64,000 nt of DNA, taken from contig NZ_QTVN01000010.1 in the NCBI RefSeq assembly GCF_003460605.1, positions 141,141-205,140 of the forward strand, written 5' to 3'. A program made the position numbers and the translations under genes. This DNA comes from Ruminococcus sp. AF31-8BH (GTDB lineage: Bacteria > Bacillota > Clostridia > Lachnospirales > Lachnospiraceae). This document shows, one piece after another, positions 8,753 to 17,806 of the stretch. How positions within the stretch are numbered: the stretch's first letter is position 1; every line of letters begins with the position of its first letter. A model generated the notes under the pieces. That model was not told the origin of the DNA. It saw only the letters and a program-made list of their open reading frames with translations, and searched no databases.

Positions 8753-10063
8753 TTACTGTTCTTCGCTGGTACCAAGTATATGATCGATAAACTGCTGTGC
8801 GGTTCTTCCCGTCAGGCCGCCATGGGAAAGTTCCCAGGCATTGGCTTTCATAAGAAGCTCCTCTGTCGGCATCGTGACTCCGTAACGCTCTGCCAAAGTC
8901 GTAACAATGTTCTGGAATTCCTTCTTGTTTGGCGCCCCGAAATAGATGCGCACGCCAAAGCGGTAAACCAGGGAAAGCTTCTCCTGTACGGTATCGGAGG
9001 AATGCAGATCTTCATCATCTGCTACCTCAAGCTTGTCTCCGGATTTCTCGCGCACAAGATGACGCCGGTTGCTGGTTGCATAGATCAGAATGTTGTCCGG
9101 CTTTTTCTCCAGGCCACCCTCGATCACAGCCTTCAGATATTTATATTCGATTTCAAATTCCTCAAAGGAAAGATCATCCATGTAAAGAATAAATTTGTAG
9201 TTGCGGTTCTTGATCTGGGCGATCACATCATTCAGATCCTGGAACTGATGCTTATACACCTCGATAATACGAAGTCCCTCGTCATAGTAGCGGTTCAGAA
9301 TTCCCTTAATACTGGATGATTTACCGGTTCCCGCATCGCCGAAAAGCAGACAGTTGTTGGCTTTTCTTCCTCTTACAAAGGCTTCTGTATTCTCGATCAG
9401 CTTCTGCTTGGGAATCTCGTAGCCAACCAGATCGTCCAGGTTCACATGCGCGATTCTGGTAATAGGCGCGATCACCGACTTCCCGTCTTTGCCATGCTCA
9501 ATGCGGAATGCCTTGTTAAGGCCCAGCTTTCCAACCCCGAAATCCTTATAAAACTGCACCATATCTGCCATAAATTCTTCCACAGTGGAAGCCTCTGCCA
9601 GACGTTTACTCGTGTCACAGATGCGGTCGCAGATTCTCTGGTTATACACCTTACTGTTGCATCCTGTATTCACATAATTGCAGAGAAAATCGGTGCAGTC
9701 TGTTCCAAAAGCTTTGTCAAAAACAGCAAGATCATAATCGTAAAGTTCCTTGAAAATCTCAAAGTCATGCATAGCCAGATGGTTGATGCTGCCCTTCACC
9801 GCGCCTCTGATCTCAGAAGCGGTGCTGAATGCGTTTTCGTGGTTTACCAGAAGCTGTGTCAGGTAATTGTGCCACAGATTCCCGGAAAATCCGTACATTC
9901 CAGCCATCTCCACCAGGCTTCCTGCCATATGGAAAAATTCTTCCTTCCGGTTTTCAAAGCCTTCTTCTTTTGCCTCATAGCTGTTCATCAGTGATGTCAT
10001 TGTGTCCAGTATCTCACCGTTTTCAAAATCACGGTAAAGGATACATTCCTGTGTTCTTGCCAT
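8753..10063 (-). CDS. DUF815 family P-loop ATPase
   Basis: A 436-aa AAA-like ATPase of unknown cellular role. The N-terminal ~200 residues are helical with no motif I recognise. The ATPase part has a Walker A GDAGTGKSS near residue 250, a Walker B FILYMDDLSFEE, and a sensor-like ATSNRRHLV. These are hallmarks of DUF815, a widespread bacterial family without an assigned function. It lies 77 bp upstream of ppx and may share its transcript, but nothing ties it to polyphosphate except location. Confidence 0.85.
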   Translation of the reverse strand: MARTQECILYRDFENGEILDTMTSLMNSYEAKEEGFENRKEEFFHMAGSLVEMAGMYGFSGNLWHNYLTQLLVNHENAFSTASEIRGAVKGSINHLAMHDFEIFKELYDYDLAVFDKAFGTDCTDFLCNYVNTGCNSKVYNQRICDRICDTSKRLAEASTVEEFMADMVQFYKDFGVGKLGLNKAFRIEHGKDGKSVIAPITRIAHVNLDDLVGYEIPKQKLIENTEAFVRGRKANNCLLFGDAGTGKSSSIKGILNRYYDEGLRIIEVYKHQFQDLNDVIAQIKNRNYKFILYMDDLSFEEFEIEYKYLKAVIEGGLEKKPDNILIYATSNRRHLVREKSGDKLEVADDEDLHSSDTVQEKLSLVYRFGVRIYFGAPNKKEFQNIVTTLAERYGVTMPTEELLMKANAWELSHGGLTGRTAQQFIDHILGTSEEQ

Positions 10064-10206
10064 TTTTGTTTCCTCTCAATTTCATGGTGCAGATACGGCT
10101 CGATCTGTCACTTCAAAAAGAGCCTTCCTCTGCAGCCGTTTTTCTATTTTACTTTTGTTATATTAAAAACAGATAAAATCTTCTTAAATTCTCTGTATCT
10201 TTTTCC

Positions 10207-11337
10207 CTAATAATTTCCAAGAATCTTCAAATAACTTGTCTCTGCTTCCATTCCCCGCAGTGCGTTTTTCACAGCACTGTCCCGAAGATTTCCCTCGAAA
10301 TCCACGAAGAACCGGTATTCCCAGGTTTTGCCGGGGATGGGGCGGGACTCGATCTTGGTCATGTTCAGCCCGTTGTAGATCATGTGGGAAAGCACATTAT
10401 AAAGGGTTCCGCTTTCATGGCGTGCCTCAAAGCAGACGCTGATCTTGGAGCTGTTGTTCTCGTACACAGGCTTTTTCGCCAGGATAATAAATCTGGTTAC
10501 GTTGCTGTCATTTTTGCAGATGTTCTCTGCCAGTACCTTCAGATTATAAAATTCTCCCGCATCCCTGCTTGCAATGGCTGCGTGGGTTCTGTCTTTTTCT
10601 TCGCTGACCTTCTTCGCCGCAGCAGCGGTGTTGCTCACAGCCGTCTGTTTCCAGCTTCTGTGCTCCTCCAGATATTCCTTGCACTGTGCCAGTCCCTGAG
10701 GATGAGAGTAAACGCAGGAAATATCAGAAAGCTCAGCTTCCGGCAGTCCAAGAAGTACATGTTCTACCTTCAGTACCTGCTCCCCAACGATAAACAGGTT
10801 ATATTCGGTTAAAAGATCATAAATATCTGCCACAATTCCAGCAGTGGAGTTCTCAATGGGAAGAACCGCGTAATCTGCCCTTCCGGCTGCCACCTCTTCC
10901 ATTGCATCCCGGAACAGCTTCACGTGATAGCTCTTAATATCTTCCTCAAAATAAGCCCGCATAGCACCATAACTGTAAGCCCCCTCTACCCCCTGGAAAA
11001 CCACGGTCACATTGTTTCTGGGAAGCTCCTCTACCATTTGAAAATCTTCCTCTTCCTTAGGACCATGCTCAGTAAGAAGCTGGTACTGACGCTTCCGGCT
11101 GATGGCCATGATCTGCTGAAAAAGCTCCTGAGCGCCAAGCTCATTGAACTCTCCGTGGGCTTTTTTCCGAATTTCTTCTAATTTGGCATGCTCTCTTTCC
11201 GGATCCAGCACTTTCTTTCCTGTGTGGATTTTGTACTCTGCCACTTCCTCGCAGACCTTCATCCGCTTCTCAAAAAGCTCTACCATCTGGTTGTCGATCT
11301 CATCTATTTTCCGTCTGCATTCCTGCAAATCTGTCAT
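10207..11337 (-). CDS. pheA: Bifunctional chorismate mutase / prephenate dehydratase (P-protein)
   Basis: Converts chorismate to prephenate and then phenylpyruvate in phenylalanine synthesis. 376 aa. An AroQ-type chorismate mutase domain (LQECRRKIDEIDNQMVELFEKR) is followed by prephenate dehydratase (FQGVEGAYSYGAM, LPIENSTAGIV, SNVTRFIILAKK) and a C-terminal ACT domain (ESRPIPGKTWEYRFFVD) that normally senses phenylalanine. The frame extends to an upstream TTG, but the ATG at 11337 has GAGAGG at the right distance. It begins 52 bp after folC; no T-box or leader fits in that gap. Confidence 0.93.
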   Translation of the reverse strand: MTDLQECRRKIDEIDNQMVELFEKRMKVCEEVAEYKIHTGKKVLDPEREHAKLEEIRKKAHGEFNELGAQELFQQIMAISRKRQYQLLTEHGPKEEEDFQMVEELPRNNVTVVFQGVEGAYSYGAMRAYFEEDIKSYHVKLFRDAMEEVAAGRADYAVLPIENSTAGIVADIYDLLTEYNLFIVGEQVLKVEHVLLGLPEAELSDISCVYSHPQGLAQCKEYLEEHRSWKQTAVSNTAAAAKKVSEEKDRTHAAIASRDAGEFYNLKVLAENICKNDSNVTRFIILAKKPVYENNSSKISVCFEARHESGTLYNVLSHMIYNGLNMTKIESRPIPGKTWEYRFFVDFEGNLRDSAVKNALRGMEAETSYLKILGNY

Positions 11338-11389
11338 GTTGTGTCCTCTCAATTTCTGTTGTAATACGCCGCACGCACACGGCAGTTTC

Positions 11390-12682
11390 TTATGAAATTC
11401 TCTCTTCTACCGCTCTTGTCAGATCCCCGATAAAGGACAGGGAACCAAAAGCCAGAATCACGCTGTTCTCATCATCCCCCGCATAAGCAAATGCCTTCTC
11501 CACTGCGTCTGCAATGCTCTTCGTGCTCTCTGCGCCGGGATTGAATTCCCTTGCTGCTTTTGCCAGTTCTTTCGCCGGCAGTGCACGGGGATTGTCCGGT
11601 GTCTCTATGGTGTAGATTTTTTCTGCAAAATGAGCGGTTTTCTCAAGAACGGTGCGGTACTCCTTGTCTGCAAAAACGCCCATAATGTAGATCAGCTTTT
11701 TCCCATTGAAGTAATGGCGGATGGATTCTTCCATCTTATCCGCTGCCCCGGCATTGTGGGCACCATCCACAATAAACAAAGGCTTCCGGCAGATCACTGT
11801 AAATCTTCCCTTCCAGCTTGTATGGGAAAGTCCATCCTTTCGCTGTTCCATGGTAGTATGCCATCCCAGCTCATCCAGAATTTCAAGTGCCTTAAGAGCC
11901 AGCACCGCGTTCTCCTTCTGGTAAACTCCCGCAAGGGAAATGTCAAATTTTTGTCCCTCATAAGTAAAGCTCTGCCCGAACACGCTCTCCTGCTCCAGAA
12001 CTGCCTCGTCCGGGTCTGCTATTGTACAGGAAACGCCCAGCTGCTCACAGGTTTTCGTAATGACCTTTATAGCTTCCGACTCCTGTCTGGTGGTTACCGT
12101 CCTGCAGCCTGGCTTGATAATGCCGGCTTTTTTCTGTGCAATTTCTTCCAGGGTATTTCCAAGAAATGACATGTGGTCCATACTGATGGAAACCAGTACG
12201 GCAAGCTTGGTGTTTTTTATAATATTGGTGGCATCCAGATTGCCGCCCATGCCTGTCTCAAGAAGGACAAGATCACAATTTTCTTCTTTAAAATATAAAA
12301 ATGCTGCCGCTGTCTCGATTTCAAATGGGGTGGGATGGTTCAGGCCTGCGTCTGTCATCTGGGTGATGACCTGGGAGATCCTGGCAACATGCCCGGCGAA
12401 TTTCTCTCTGGAGATCCGCTCCCCTGCCACCTCCAGACGTTCCCTGTAGGAATATAAGGTGGGGGATATGTATCTGCCCACGCGGTAGCCTGCCCTTGTA
12501 AGGGTGGTATATAAATATGCGATTACCGAGCCTTTGCCATTTGTTCCGGCTACATGCACAAAGGGAACATCATCCTGAGGATTTCCCAGTCTGCCTAACA
12601 TTTCCCGCATGTTGTCAAGTCCCAGTACGGAACCGTATTTCGCCGAATCGTCAATATATGCCCGGCACTCCTGATAGTTCAT
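11390..12682 (-). CDS. folC: Folylpolyglutamate synthase / dihydrofolate synthase
   Basis: Adds glutamate to folates, and in many bacteria also to dihydropteroate. 430 aa, normal for FolC. Mur-ligase-type features: the ATP loop VHVAGTNGKGSV near residue 45, the substrate region DLVLLETGMGGNLDATN, SMDHMSFLGNTLEEIAQKK, and the C-terminal domain VDGAHNAGA. The reading frame stays open 37 codons further upstream, but that part runs through a palindromic intergenic repeat. The ATG at 12682 (MNYQECRAY) has a GGAGG site, so the shorter form is annotated. Confidence 0.93.
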   Translation of the reverse strand: MNYQECRAYIDDSAKYGSVLGLDNMREMLGRLGNPQDDVPFVHVAGTNGKGSVIAYLYTTLTRAGYRVGRYISPTLYSYRERLEVAGERISREKFAGHVARISQVITQMTDAGLNHPTPFEIETAAAFLYFKEENCDLVLLETGMGGNLDATNIIKNTKLAVLVSISMDHMSFLGNTLEEIAQKKAGIIKPGCRTVTTRQESEAIKVITKTCEQLGVSCTIADPDEAVLEQESVFGQSFTYEGQKFDISLAGVYQKENAVLALKALEILDELGWHTTMEQRKDGLSHTSWKGRFTVICRKPLFIVDGAHNAGAADKMEESIRHYFNGKKLIYIMGVFADKEYRTVLEKTAHFAEKIYTIETPDNPRALPAKELAKAAREFNPGAESTKSIADAVEKAFAYAGDDENSVILAFGSLSFIGDLTRAVEERIS

Positions 12683-12698
12683 AAAAAAGTCCTCCTGT

Positions 12699-12799
12699 CG
12701 GAAATATGCGATGCTGCGCCTCGCTTTTCGGGAACCGCGAACTCCGCTTCGCTCCGTTTGCGTAGCGGAAATATCCGATGCTACGCCTCGCATATTTCC
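12699..12799. repeat. Intergenic direct and inverted repeats upstream of folC
   Basis: A 26-bp near-identical direct repeat (GGAAATATGCGATGCTGCGC and following at 12699-12724; a copy at 12766-12791 with two differences) flanks a hairpin at 12735-12763. In that hairpin CGCGAAC and GTTTGCG enclose two TCC bulges and a short inner stem. A second inverted pair GGAAATAT / ATATTTCC lies at 12767-12799. The hairpin matches the module described for 16989-17020 and 36625-36656. Confidence 0.6.
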
Positions 12800-12875
12800 T
12801 TCATTATACCCTTACCGTATAAAATTGGCAAGAATGGGAATGTTAATTTTAACTTTTTACGAGGGAGGCTTACCA

Positions 12876-13265
12876 ATGAACAAACATCCATTTCTCTTCT
12901 GCGGATTCACCGGATGGTGTCTGGAAATACTTTGGACGGGACTTCATTCCCTGCTTCGGGGAGATGCTGCCATGAAAGGCACCACATCCCTTCTTATGTT
13001 CCCCATTTACGGCTGTGCGGCGCTGATCATCCCTGCTTACCGCAGGATCAAAAATCTTCCCATTTTTCTTCGCGGATGCCTGTATACTGCCGGTTTTTAC
13101 TTCGGGGAATTTACCAGCGGCTCTATTTTGCAGGCTTTTCACATGTGCCCCTGGGACTATTCCGGTGCTCCTCACCAGTACCGGGGAATCATCCGTCTGG
13201 ACTATCTTCCCGTGTGGTTTCTCACCGGATTATTTTTTGAAAAAATACTTACAAAATCTTCTTGA
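12876..13265 (+). CDS. Small multi-pass membrane protein, putative ABC-transporter type IV-like family
   Basis: 129 aa, starting MNKHPFLFCGFTGWCLEILW. The ATG at 12876 follows GAGGGAGG; the longer open frame upstream runs through intergenic repeats and is rejected. Three to four hydrophobic stretches are visible, together with the patterns GFTGWCLEILWT, MFPIYGCAAL and GEFTSGSIL..CPWDYS. This resembles the family labelled putative ABC-transporter type IV, which has no proven function. Its stop codon overlaps the -35 region of the pyrBI promoter. Confidence 0.7.
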   Translation: MNKHPFLFCGFTGWCLEILWTGLHSLLRGDAAMKGTTSLLMFPIYGCAALIIPAYRRIKNLPIFLRGCLYTAGFYFGEFTSGSILQAFHMCPWDYSGAPHQYRGIIRLDYLPVWFLTGLFFEKILTKSS

Positions 13266-13290
13266 AAAATCATCCCAAGTAGTATATGAT
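13262..13290 (+). promoter_or_regulatory. Promoter of pyrBI
   Basis: TTGAAA, then a 17-bp spacer, then TATGAT, located 53 bp before the pyrB start codon. No pyrimidine attenuator or PyrR site is evident in the short leader. Confidence 0.7.
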
Positions 13291-13342
13291 AGGTCGAAGA
13301 GATTTTGAACTATAAAATAATGATTACAAATGGAGGTAGATC

Positions 13343-14266
13343 ATGAGACACTTAATGAGTCCGCTGGACTTAAGTGTTCCGGAACTTGAGAAGCTTCTGG
13401 ACCTTGCCAGCGATATTGAGAAAAACCCCAAAAAATACGCCCATACCTGCGACGACAAACGTCTTGCCACTCTTTTCTATGAGCCAAGTACCCGTACCCG
13501 TCTCAGTTTTGAAGCTGCTATGATGAACCTTGGCGGCAAGGTTCTTGGTTTCTCATCCGCAGATTCCAGTTCCGCAGCCAAAGGCGAAACTGTTTCCGAT
13601 ACCATTCGTGTCGTTTCCTGTTACGCAGATATCTGTGCTATGCGTCATCCGAAGGAGGGTGCTCCGTTAGTAGCTTCTATGGTTTCCAATATTCCTGTTA
13701 TCAACGCCGGAGACGGCGGTCATCAGCATCCCACTCAGACTCTTACAGACTTACTTACTATCCGTTCTTTAAAAGGCCGTCTTGACAACCTTACCATCGG
13801 TCTGTGCGGAGATCTGAAATTCGGCCGTACCGTTCACTCCCTGATCGAGGCGCTGGTACGCTACCCGAATGTAAAATTCGTGCTGATCTCACCGGAAGAG
13901 CTTCGCATCCCAAGCTACATCCGTGAGGACGTGCTGAAGAAAAACAACATCGAGTTCGTAGAGGAAGAGCGTCTTGAGGATGCCATCCCGGATCTTGATA
14001 TCCTTTACATGACCCGTGTTCAGAAGGAGCGTTTCTTCAACGAAGAGGATTACGTTCGCATGAAAGACTTCTACATACTGGACAAACAGAAGCTTTCCCT
14101 TGCAAAAGACGATATGTACATTCTTCATCCGCTTCCACGTGTCAACGAGATTGCCGTTGAAGTGGACAATGATCCGAGAGCTGCATATTTCAAACAGGCT
14201 CAGTACGGCGTATATGTACGTATGGCCCTGATTCTTACATTATTGGAGGTGGAACTGCCATGTTAA
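13343..14266 (+). CDS. pyrB: Aspartate carbamoyltransferase catalytic subunit
   Basis: Condenses carbamoyl phosphate with aspartate, the first committed step of pyrimidine synthesis. 307 aa. The carbamoyl-phosphate loop STRTR is at residues 49-53 and [10 protein letters not shown] starts at His129. HPLPRVNEI near residue 260 is part of the aspartate site. The GGAGG ribosome binding site is well placed. It overlaps pyrI by 7 bp, so the two subunits are translationally coupled, as expected for the allosteric class B enzyme. Confidence 0.97.
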   Translation: MRHLMSPLDLSVPELEKLLDLASDIEKNPKKYAHTCDDKRLATLFYEPSTRTRLSFEAAMMNLGGKVLGFSSADSSSAAKGETVSDTIRVVSCYADICAMRHPKEGAPLVASMVSNIPVINAGDGGHQHPTQTLTDLLTIRSLKGRLDNLTIGLCGDLKFGRTVHSLIEALVRYPNVKFVLISPEELRIPSYIREDVLKKNNIEFVEEERLEDAIPDLDILYMTRVQKERFFNEEDYVRMKDFYILDKQKLSLAKDDMYILHPLPRVNEIAVEVDNDPRAAYFKQAQYGVYVRMALILTLLEVELPC

Positions 14267-14697
14267 ATGTTGGAGCACTTCGTGAAGGTTACGTATTAGA
14301 CCATATCAAAGCTGGAAAGGCCATGACTATTTATCATGATCTGAAGCTGGACAAGCTTGACTGTACCGTTGCGATCATCAAGAACGCCCGCAGCAATAAG
14401 ATGGGCAAAAAGGACATTATCAAAGTAGAATGCCCGATCGAAGACCTGGATCTTGACATCCTTGGCTTCATCGATCACAACATCACCGTAAACATCATCA
14501 AGGACGAGCAGATTGTTGAGAAGAAAGACCTTCGTCTTCCGAAGCAGGTTGTCAACGTGATCAAATGCAAGAACCCGCGCTGCATCACTTCCATCGAGCA
14601 GGGCCTTGACCAGGTATTTGTTCTTGCCGATGAGGAGAACGAAGTTTACAGATGCAAATATTGCGAAGAGAAATACAGAGGTCACAGAAATAAGTAA
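14260..14697 (+). CDS. pyrI: Aspartate carbamoyltransferase regulatory subunit
   Basis: Binds nucleotide effectors and zinc, and links catalytic trimers into the allosteric holoenzyme. 145 aa. The zinc cysteines are Cys103 and Cys108 (CKNPRC) and Cys132 and Cys135 (CKYC), with the usual C-x4-C and C-x2-C spacing. The N-terminal effector domain begins [20 protein letters not shown]. The start codon overlaps the end of pyrB. Confidence 0.96.
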   Translation: MLNVGALREGYVLDHIKAGKAMTIYHDLKLDKLDCTVAIIKNARSNKMGKKDIIKVECPIEDLDLDILGFIDHNITVNIIKDEQIVEKKDLRLPKQVVNVIKCKNPRCITSIEQGLDQVFVLADEENEVYRCKYCEEKYRGHRNK

Positions 14698-14737
14698 TTT
14701 TTGATTATATTTGCGCAATTTAATAACAATACTAACA

Positions 14738-14780
14738 AAGTTCCCGTAGAAGTATGAAAGTGCTTCTGCGAGAACTTTTT
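14738..14780 (+). terminator. Terminator of pyrBI
   Basis: AAAGTTC-CG-AGAAG pairs with CTTCT-CG-GAACTTT through two small mismatches and is followed by a T-run. It lies 40 bp after the pyrI stop codon. Confidence 0.8.
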
Positions 14781-14803
14781 TATTTTCTGACAGCAAACGG
14801 AAT

Positions 14804-14841
14804 AAAAAAATGAGAAGACTCTGCATACACAAAATCTTCTC
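14804..14841 (-). terminator. Terminator of the RNase P RNA gene
   Basis: On the minus strand GAGAAGA and TCTTCTC form a 7-bp stem followed by A and seven Ts, just beyond the 3' end of rnpB. Confidence 0.75.
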
Positions 14842-14856
14842 AGAATTTCTTTTTTG

Positions 14857-15215
14857 CTGCACAAGCAAACCGATAAGCCGGGTTATGTCGTTGAGTGATC
14901 ATCTGTCTAGGCCTTCCGTTGCCAGAAGGCTCAAGCGACCCACCTGAAAGCACGACGGGCAGCCGTATCGCTTTCTTCTCGGTCTTGCTTCGAATGGAGT
15001 TTACATGTGCCCGGCCTGTTACCAGGACGGCGGTAGTCTCTTACACTGCCTTTCCACCCTTACCATGGAAGCCATGGCGGTTTATTTCTGTTGCACTGGT
15101 CTGGGAGTCACCTCCACCGGACGTTATCCGGCATCCTGCCCTGTGAAGCCCGGACTTTCCTCGTCTGAACCCTTTCGTCTGTCCAGCCGCGATCACCTGG
15201 CTTGCTTGCGCAACT
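14857..15215 (-). ncRNA. rnpB: RNase P RNA, bacterial type A
   Basis: Catalytic RNA that matures tRNA 5' ends. The minus strand carries the universal GAGGAAAGTCCGGGCT (15162-15147) and the 3' AACCCGGCTTAT element. The outer P1 helix is formed by GCGCAAGCAAGCC near 15211-15199 and GGTTTGCTTGTGC near 14870-14858. About 359 nt, a normal size. Ends are set by the P1 helix and are good to a few bases. Open frames in this stretch are not genes. Confidence 0.92.
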
Positions 15216-15279
15216 GCTATTCTAACATTATTCCTTTGCTCTGTAAAGCCTAAATTTTAAAATATTGAACCGTGACCGA

Positions 15280-16944
15280 TCAGGTATTGAAGCAGCTTCC
15301 TCCAATAAATTCCCGAAGCAGGGAATTATTCGGCACTTCCTCGCTTGGCACCGGAACAAAGTAATCGAAGAATTTCAGAAGCCTGTTGGCCTCCAGATAC
15401 TCCGGATCCTCCTTGGCAATTCCAAAGAGCAGCGGCTCCGCATACACTTTCAGGCACGCCAGCTCATAAATCAGGGCAGAATTAAACATTACATCCGCCT
15501 CTTCCTGATACGGGAAAATGTTTTTCTCTTCTCCTCGTCTCACAGAAGGCCACCTTGCAATGGTCTCCTTGGCAGAAGTACCTCTTGTTCTTGCATCCCG
15601 CACAATCCTGCGGATCAGCCTGCCGTCTGTAGTCGGAATCCGGTTGTGCTCGTCAATATTCAACTGGGTCAGGGCGCTGATATAAATCTTAAACTTGCTC
15701 TCCTTCGGAAGCGCATAGCTTAACCTGTCATTCAGCCCATGGATTCCCTCAATTACCAGGATATCTTCTTTTCCAAGCTGAAGGAAATCCCCTTTATATT
15801 CCCTCTGTCCTGTCTTGAAATTAAACACCGGAAGCTCCACGCGCTCCCCTTTAAGGAGTGCCAGCATGTCTTTGTTAAACTGCTCTACATCAATGGCTTC
15901 CAGGCATTCATAATCCTTTTCCCCGAATTCATCAAGAGGGGTATGCTCCCGGTTCACGAAATAATTGTCCACTGCAATAGGATGAGGCTTCAGTCCGTGA
16001 GCCGCCAGCTGTATAGACAGCCTGTGTGAAAAGGTAGTCTTGCCAGAAGAAGATGGGCCTGCAATCATTACAAACTTCTTATTTCCAGCCTGGGCGATCT
16101 GCTCCGCGATTCTGGAAATCTGAGACTCCTGAATTGCCTCCTGCATAAGAAGGATTTTCTGGATTCCCTGGCTGGTAATCTGGTCATTCAGCTCCCCAAC
16201 TGTGGAAATATCCAGCTTCTTCCCCCACTCCTCCGATTCCTTCTGAACCTGAAAGATTTTATCCTGGGGCAAAAATTCCGGGATCTCATCAGGTGCTTTC
16301 GCATCGGGAAGCATAAGCACAAATCCCTCATCATAAAGCCGCAGGTCAAAATATGGCACATAGCCTGTATCATAGGCCATTGCCCCATAGAAATAATCCT
16401 CGAAGTTCTCTATGCTGTAAATATTTACCCTGGAAACCCTGCGGTAGCGAAACAGCTTCTCTTTGTCATACATGCCGTGATGGTGGAAAAGAGCGATGGC
16501 TTCATCGGTATTTACGCTTCGCTTTTTCACCGGAATCTGTGCCTTTACCAGCTCTGTCATTCTTGTCTTCACCTGGTCAAGAAATGCCTGATCCAGCTCC
16601 TGTTTTCCTTCCATGGTAAAATAAAAGCCGCTTCCAACAGAATAGTGAAGCACCACTTTCTCTATCTTTTCCTTGCCTGCAAGATCATAGATGGCTTTTA
16701 GAAGCACCAGGCAGGCGGTACGCTTGTAGGTTTTGTTTCCAATGCTGTCCCTGGTTGTGATCAGCTTCACTTCACAGTCCCGGTTCGCCTTTTTGTGAAG
16801 CTCCCGGATCTTGCCTCCTGCGATTACCAGAATAACAGGGGCATCTGTAGTTTTCTCATAATCTTTTATTACTTCTTTATAGGAAATTCCAACAGGAAAC
16901 TCCTTTATTTCTCCGTTTATCGTAAGCCTTACTGTCTGATCCAT
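15280..16944 (-). CDS. Nucleoside kinase: TGS/threonyl-tRNA-synthetase-like N-terminus fused to a uridine-kinase domain
   Basis: 554 aa. Residues 1-70 look like a TGS domain (VRLTINGEIKEFPVGISYKEV). Residues to about 270 resemble the second domain of threonyl-tRNA synthetase, including the HHHGMYD region. The C-terminal half is a uridine-kinase-type P-loop kinase: Walker A AGPSSSGKTTF near residue 300, then VDNYFVNREHTPLDEFGEKD, and VIEGIHGLN. This fused architecture is common in Clostridia and is annotated as nucleoside kinase; the substrate is not proven. It stands alone between rnpB and nif3. Confidence 0.85.
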   Translation of the reverse strand: MDQTVRLTINGEIKEFPVGISYKEVIKDYEKTTDAPVILVIAGGKIRELHKKANRDCEVKLITTRDSIGNKTYKRTACLVLLKAIYDLAGKEKIEKVVLHYSVGSGFYFTMEGKQELDQAFLDQVKTRMTELVKAQIPVKKRSVNTDEAIALFHHHGMYDKEKLFRYRRVSRVNIYSIENFEDYFYGAMAYDTGYVPYFDLRLYDEGFVLMLPDAKAPDEIPEFLPQDKIFQVQKESEEWGKKLDISTVGELNDQITSQGIQKILLMQEAIQESQISRIAEQIAQAGNKKFVMIAGPSSSGKTTFSHRLSIQLAAHGLKPHPIAVDNYFVNREHTPLDEFGEKDYECLEAIDVEQFNKDMLALLKGERVELPVFNFKTGQREYKGDFLQLGKEDILVIEGIHGLNDRLSYALPKESKFKIYISALTQLNIDEHNRIPTTDGRLIRRIVRDARTRGTSAKETIARWPSVRRGEEKNIFPYQEEADVMFNSALIYELACLKVYAEPLLFGIAKEDPEYLEANRLLKFFDYFVPVPSEEVPNNSLLREFIGGSCFNT

Positions 16945-16988
16945 AAGCCCTCCTTATCCGGTATGACATGCCACTCATTGATACCCCG

Positions 16989-17020
16989 GATTGCTCCGCC
17001 GCTATGCGGCTCCCGCAATC
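16989..17020. repeat. Two-stem hairpin module with TCC/TCCC internal loop
   Basis: GATTGC-TCC-GCCGC-TAT-GCGGC-TCCC-GCAATC: outer 6-bp stem, asymmetric TCC/TCCC internal loop, inner 5-bp stem. The same layout with different but complementary stems occurs at 36625-36656 and inside the larger repeats at 21675-21707 and 49958-49988. It lies between nif3 and the nucleoside kinase gene. Confidence 0.7.
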
Positions 17021-17023
17021 TCG

Positions 17024-17806
17024 TTACAATATTGTATAAGGACTCTTCACCTTCGCGCAGGTGAATTTCAGTTCCGGAAAGGCCTTCTCAAGCCGTTCCT
17101 TCATGTCTTCCATGAAAATGTATTCTGTGCCGTAATGCCCCGCATCAATGATGCAAAGCCCCTGGGCAACGGTATCAATTCCGGTATGGTGGTCAATATC
17201 CCCGGTCACATACACATCAGCCCCGGCAGCCAGCACATCGGAAATCATGCTTTTCCCGGATCCGGTACAAACTGCTGCAGTCTCCACCATCTGATCCAGA
17301 TTGCCGTATACCTTCACATCTGCCAGTTTCAGATTCTTTTTCACCAGAAGCGCATATTCCTTCAGCGTCATCTTCGCAGGAATTTTGCCAACGCGGCCAA
17401 ATCCAATGGTCTCCCCATCCATCTCACCGGTGGCAGAGAGCACCTTTGTCTCTGATAATTCCAGATATCCGGCACTTAAATCAGCCATTCCAAGAATGTC
17501 ATAGTTGGTATGCATGGCATAATAGGAGATTCCCTCACGCACCAGCTTTAGGATCCTGCGTCCTGTAAAGCTGTGGTTGTTGATTTTCTTAATGCCTGAA
17601 AAAATCATAGGATGGTGGGTGACGATCATGTCTGCCCCTGCCTCTATGGCTTCCTCAAGCGTTTCATCTGTCAGGTCGAGGGCCAGAAAAACATGGTGCA
17701 CTTCCCTTTCATCATCCCCTGTAAGAAGTCCCACATTGTCCCAGTCCTCTGCCGCAGCTGCCGGAAAATGTTCATCCAGCCAGCCTGTCAGTTCATTTAC
17801 TTTCAT
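17024..17806 (-). CDS. Nif3-like dinuclear metal centre protein
   Basis: 260 aa of the Nif3/YqfO family (often called GTP cyclohydrolase 1 type 2 homologue). Signatures: EDWDNVGLLTGD, MIVTHHPMIF with the metal-binding histidine pair, YAMHTNYDI, and the C-terminal DIDHHTGIDTVAQGL and DAGHYGTE. The biochemical role remains unsettled in the family. It overlaps trmK by 14 bp, the usual trmK-nif3 pairing in Firmicutes downstream of rpoD. Confidence 0.9.
   Translation of the reverse strand: MKVNELTGWLDEHFPAAAAEDWDNVGLLTGDDEREVHHVFLALDLTDETLEEAIEAGADMIVTHHPMIFSGIKKINNHSFTGRRILKLVREGISYYAMHTNYDILGMADLSAGYLELSETKVLSATGEMDGETIGFGRVGKIPAKMTLKEYALLVKKNLKLADVKVYGNLDQMVETAAVCTGSGKSMISDVLAAGADVYVTGDIDHHTGIDTVAQGLCIIDAGHYGTEYIFMEDMKERLEKAFPELKFTCAKVKSPYTIL

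Noticed and set aside
14698..14870. Possible gene of 190 residues antisense to pyrI
   Set aside because: It overlaps pyrI completely and the pyrBI and rnpB terminators; pyrI has its zinc cysteines intact.
14895..15253. Frames of 80-85 residues between pyrI and the nucleoside kinase
   Set aside because: The stretch is RNase P RNA on the minus strand.
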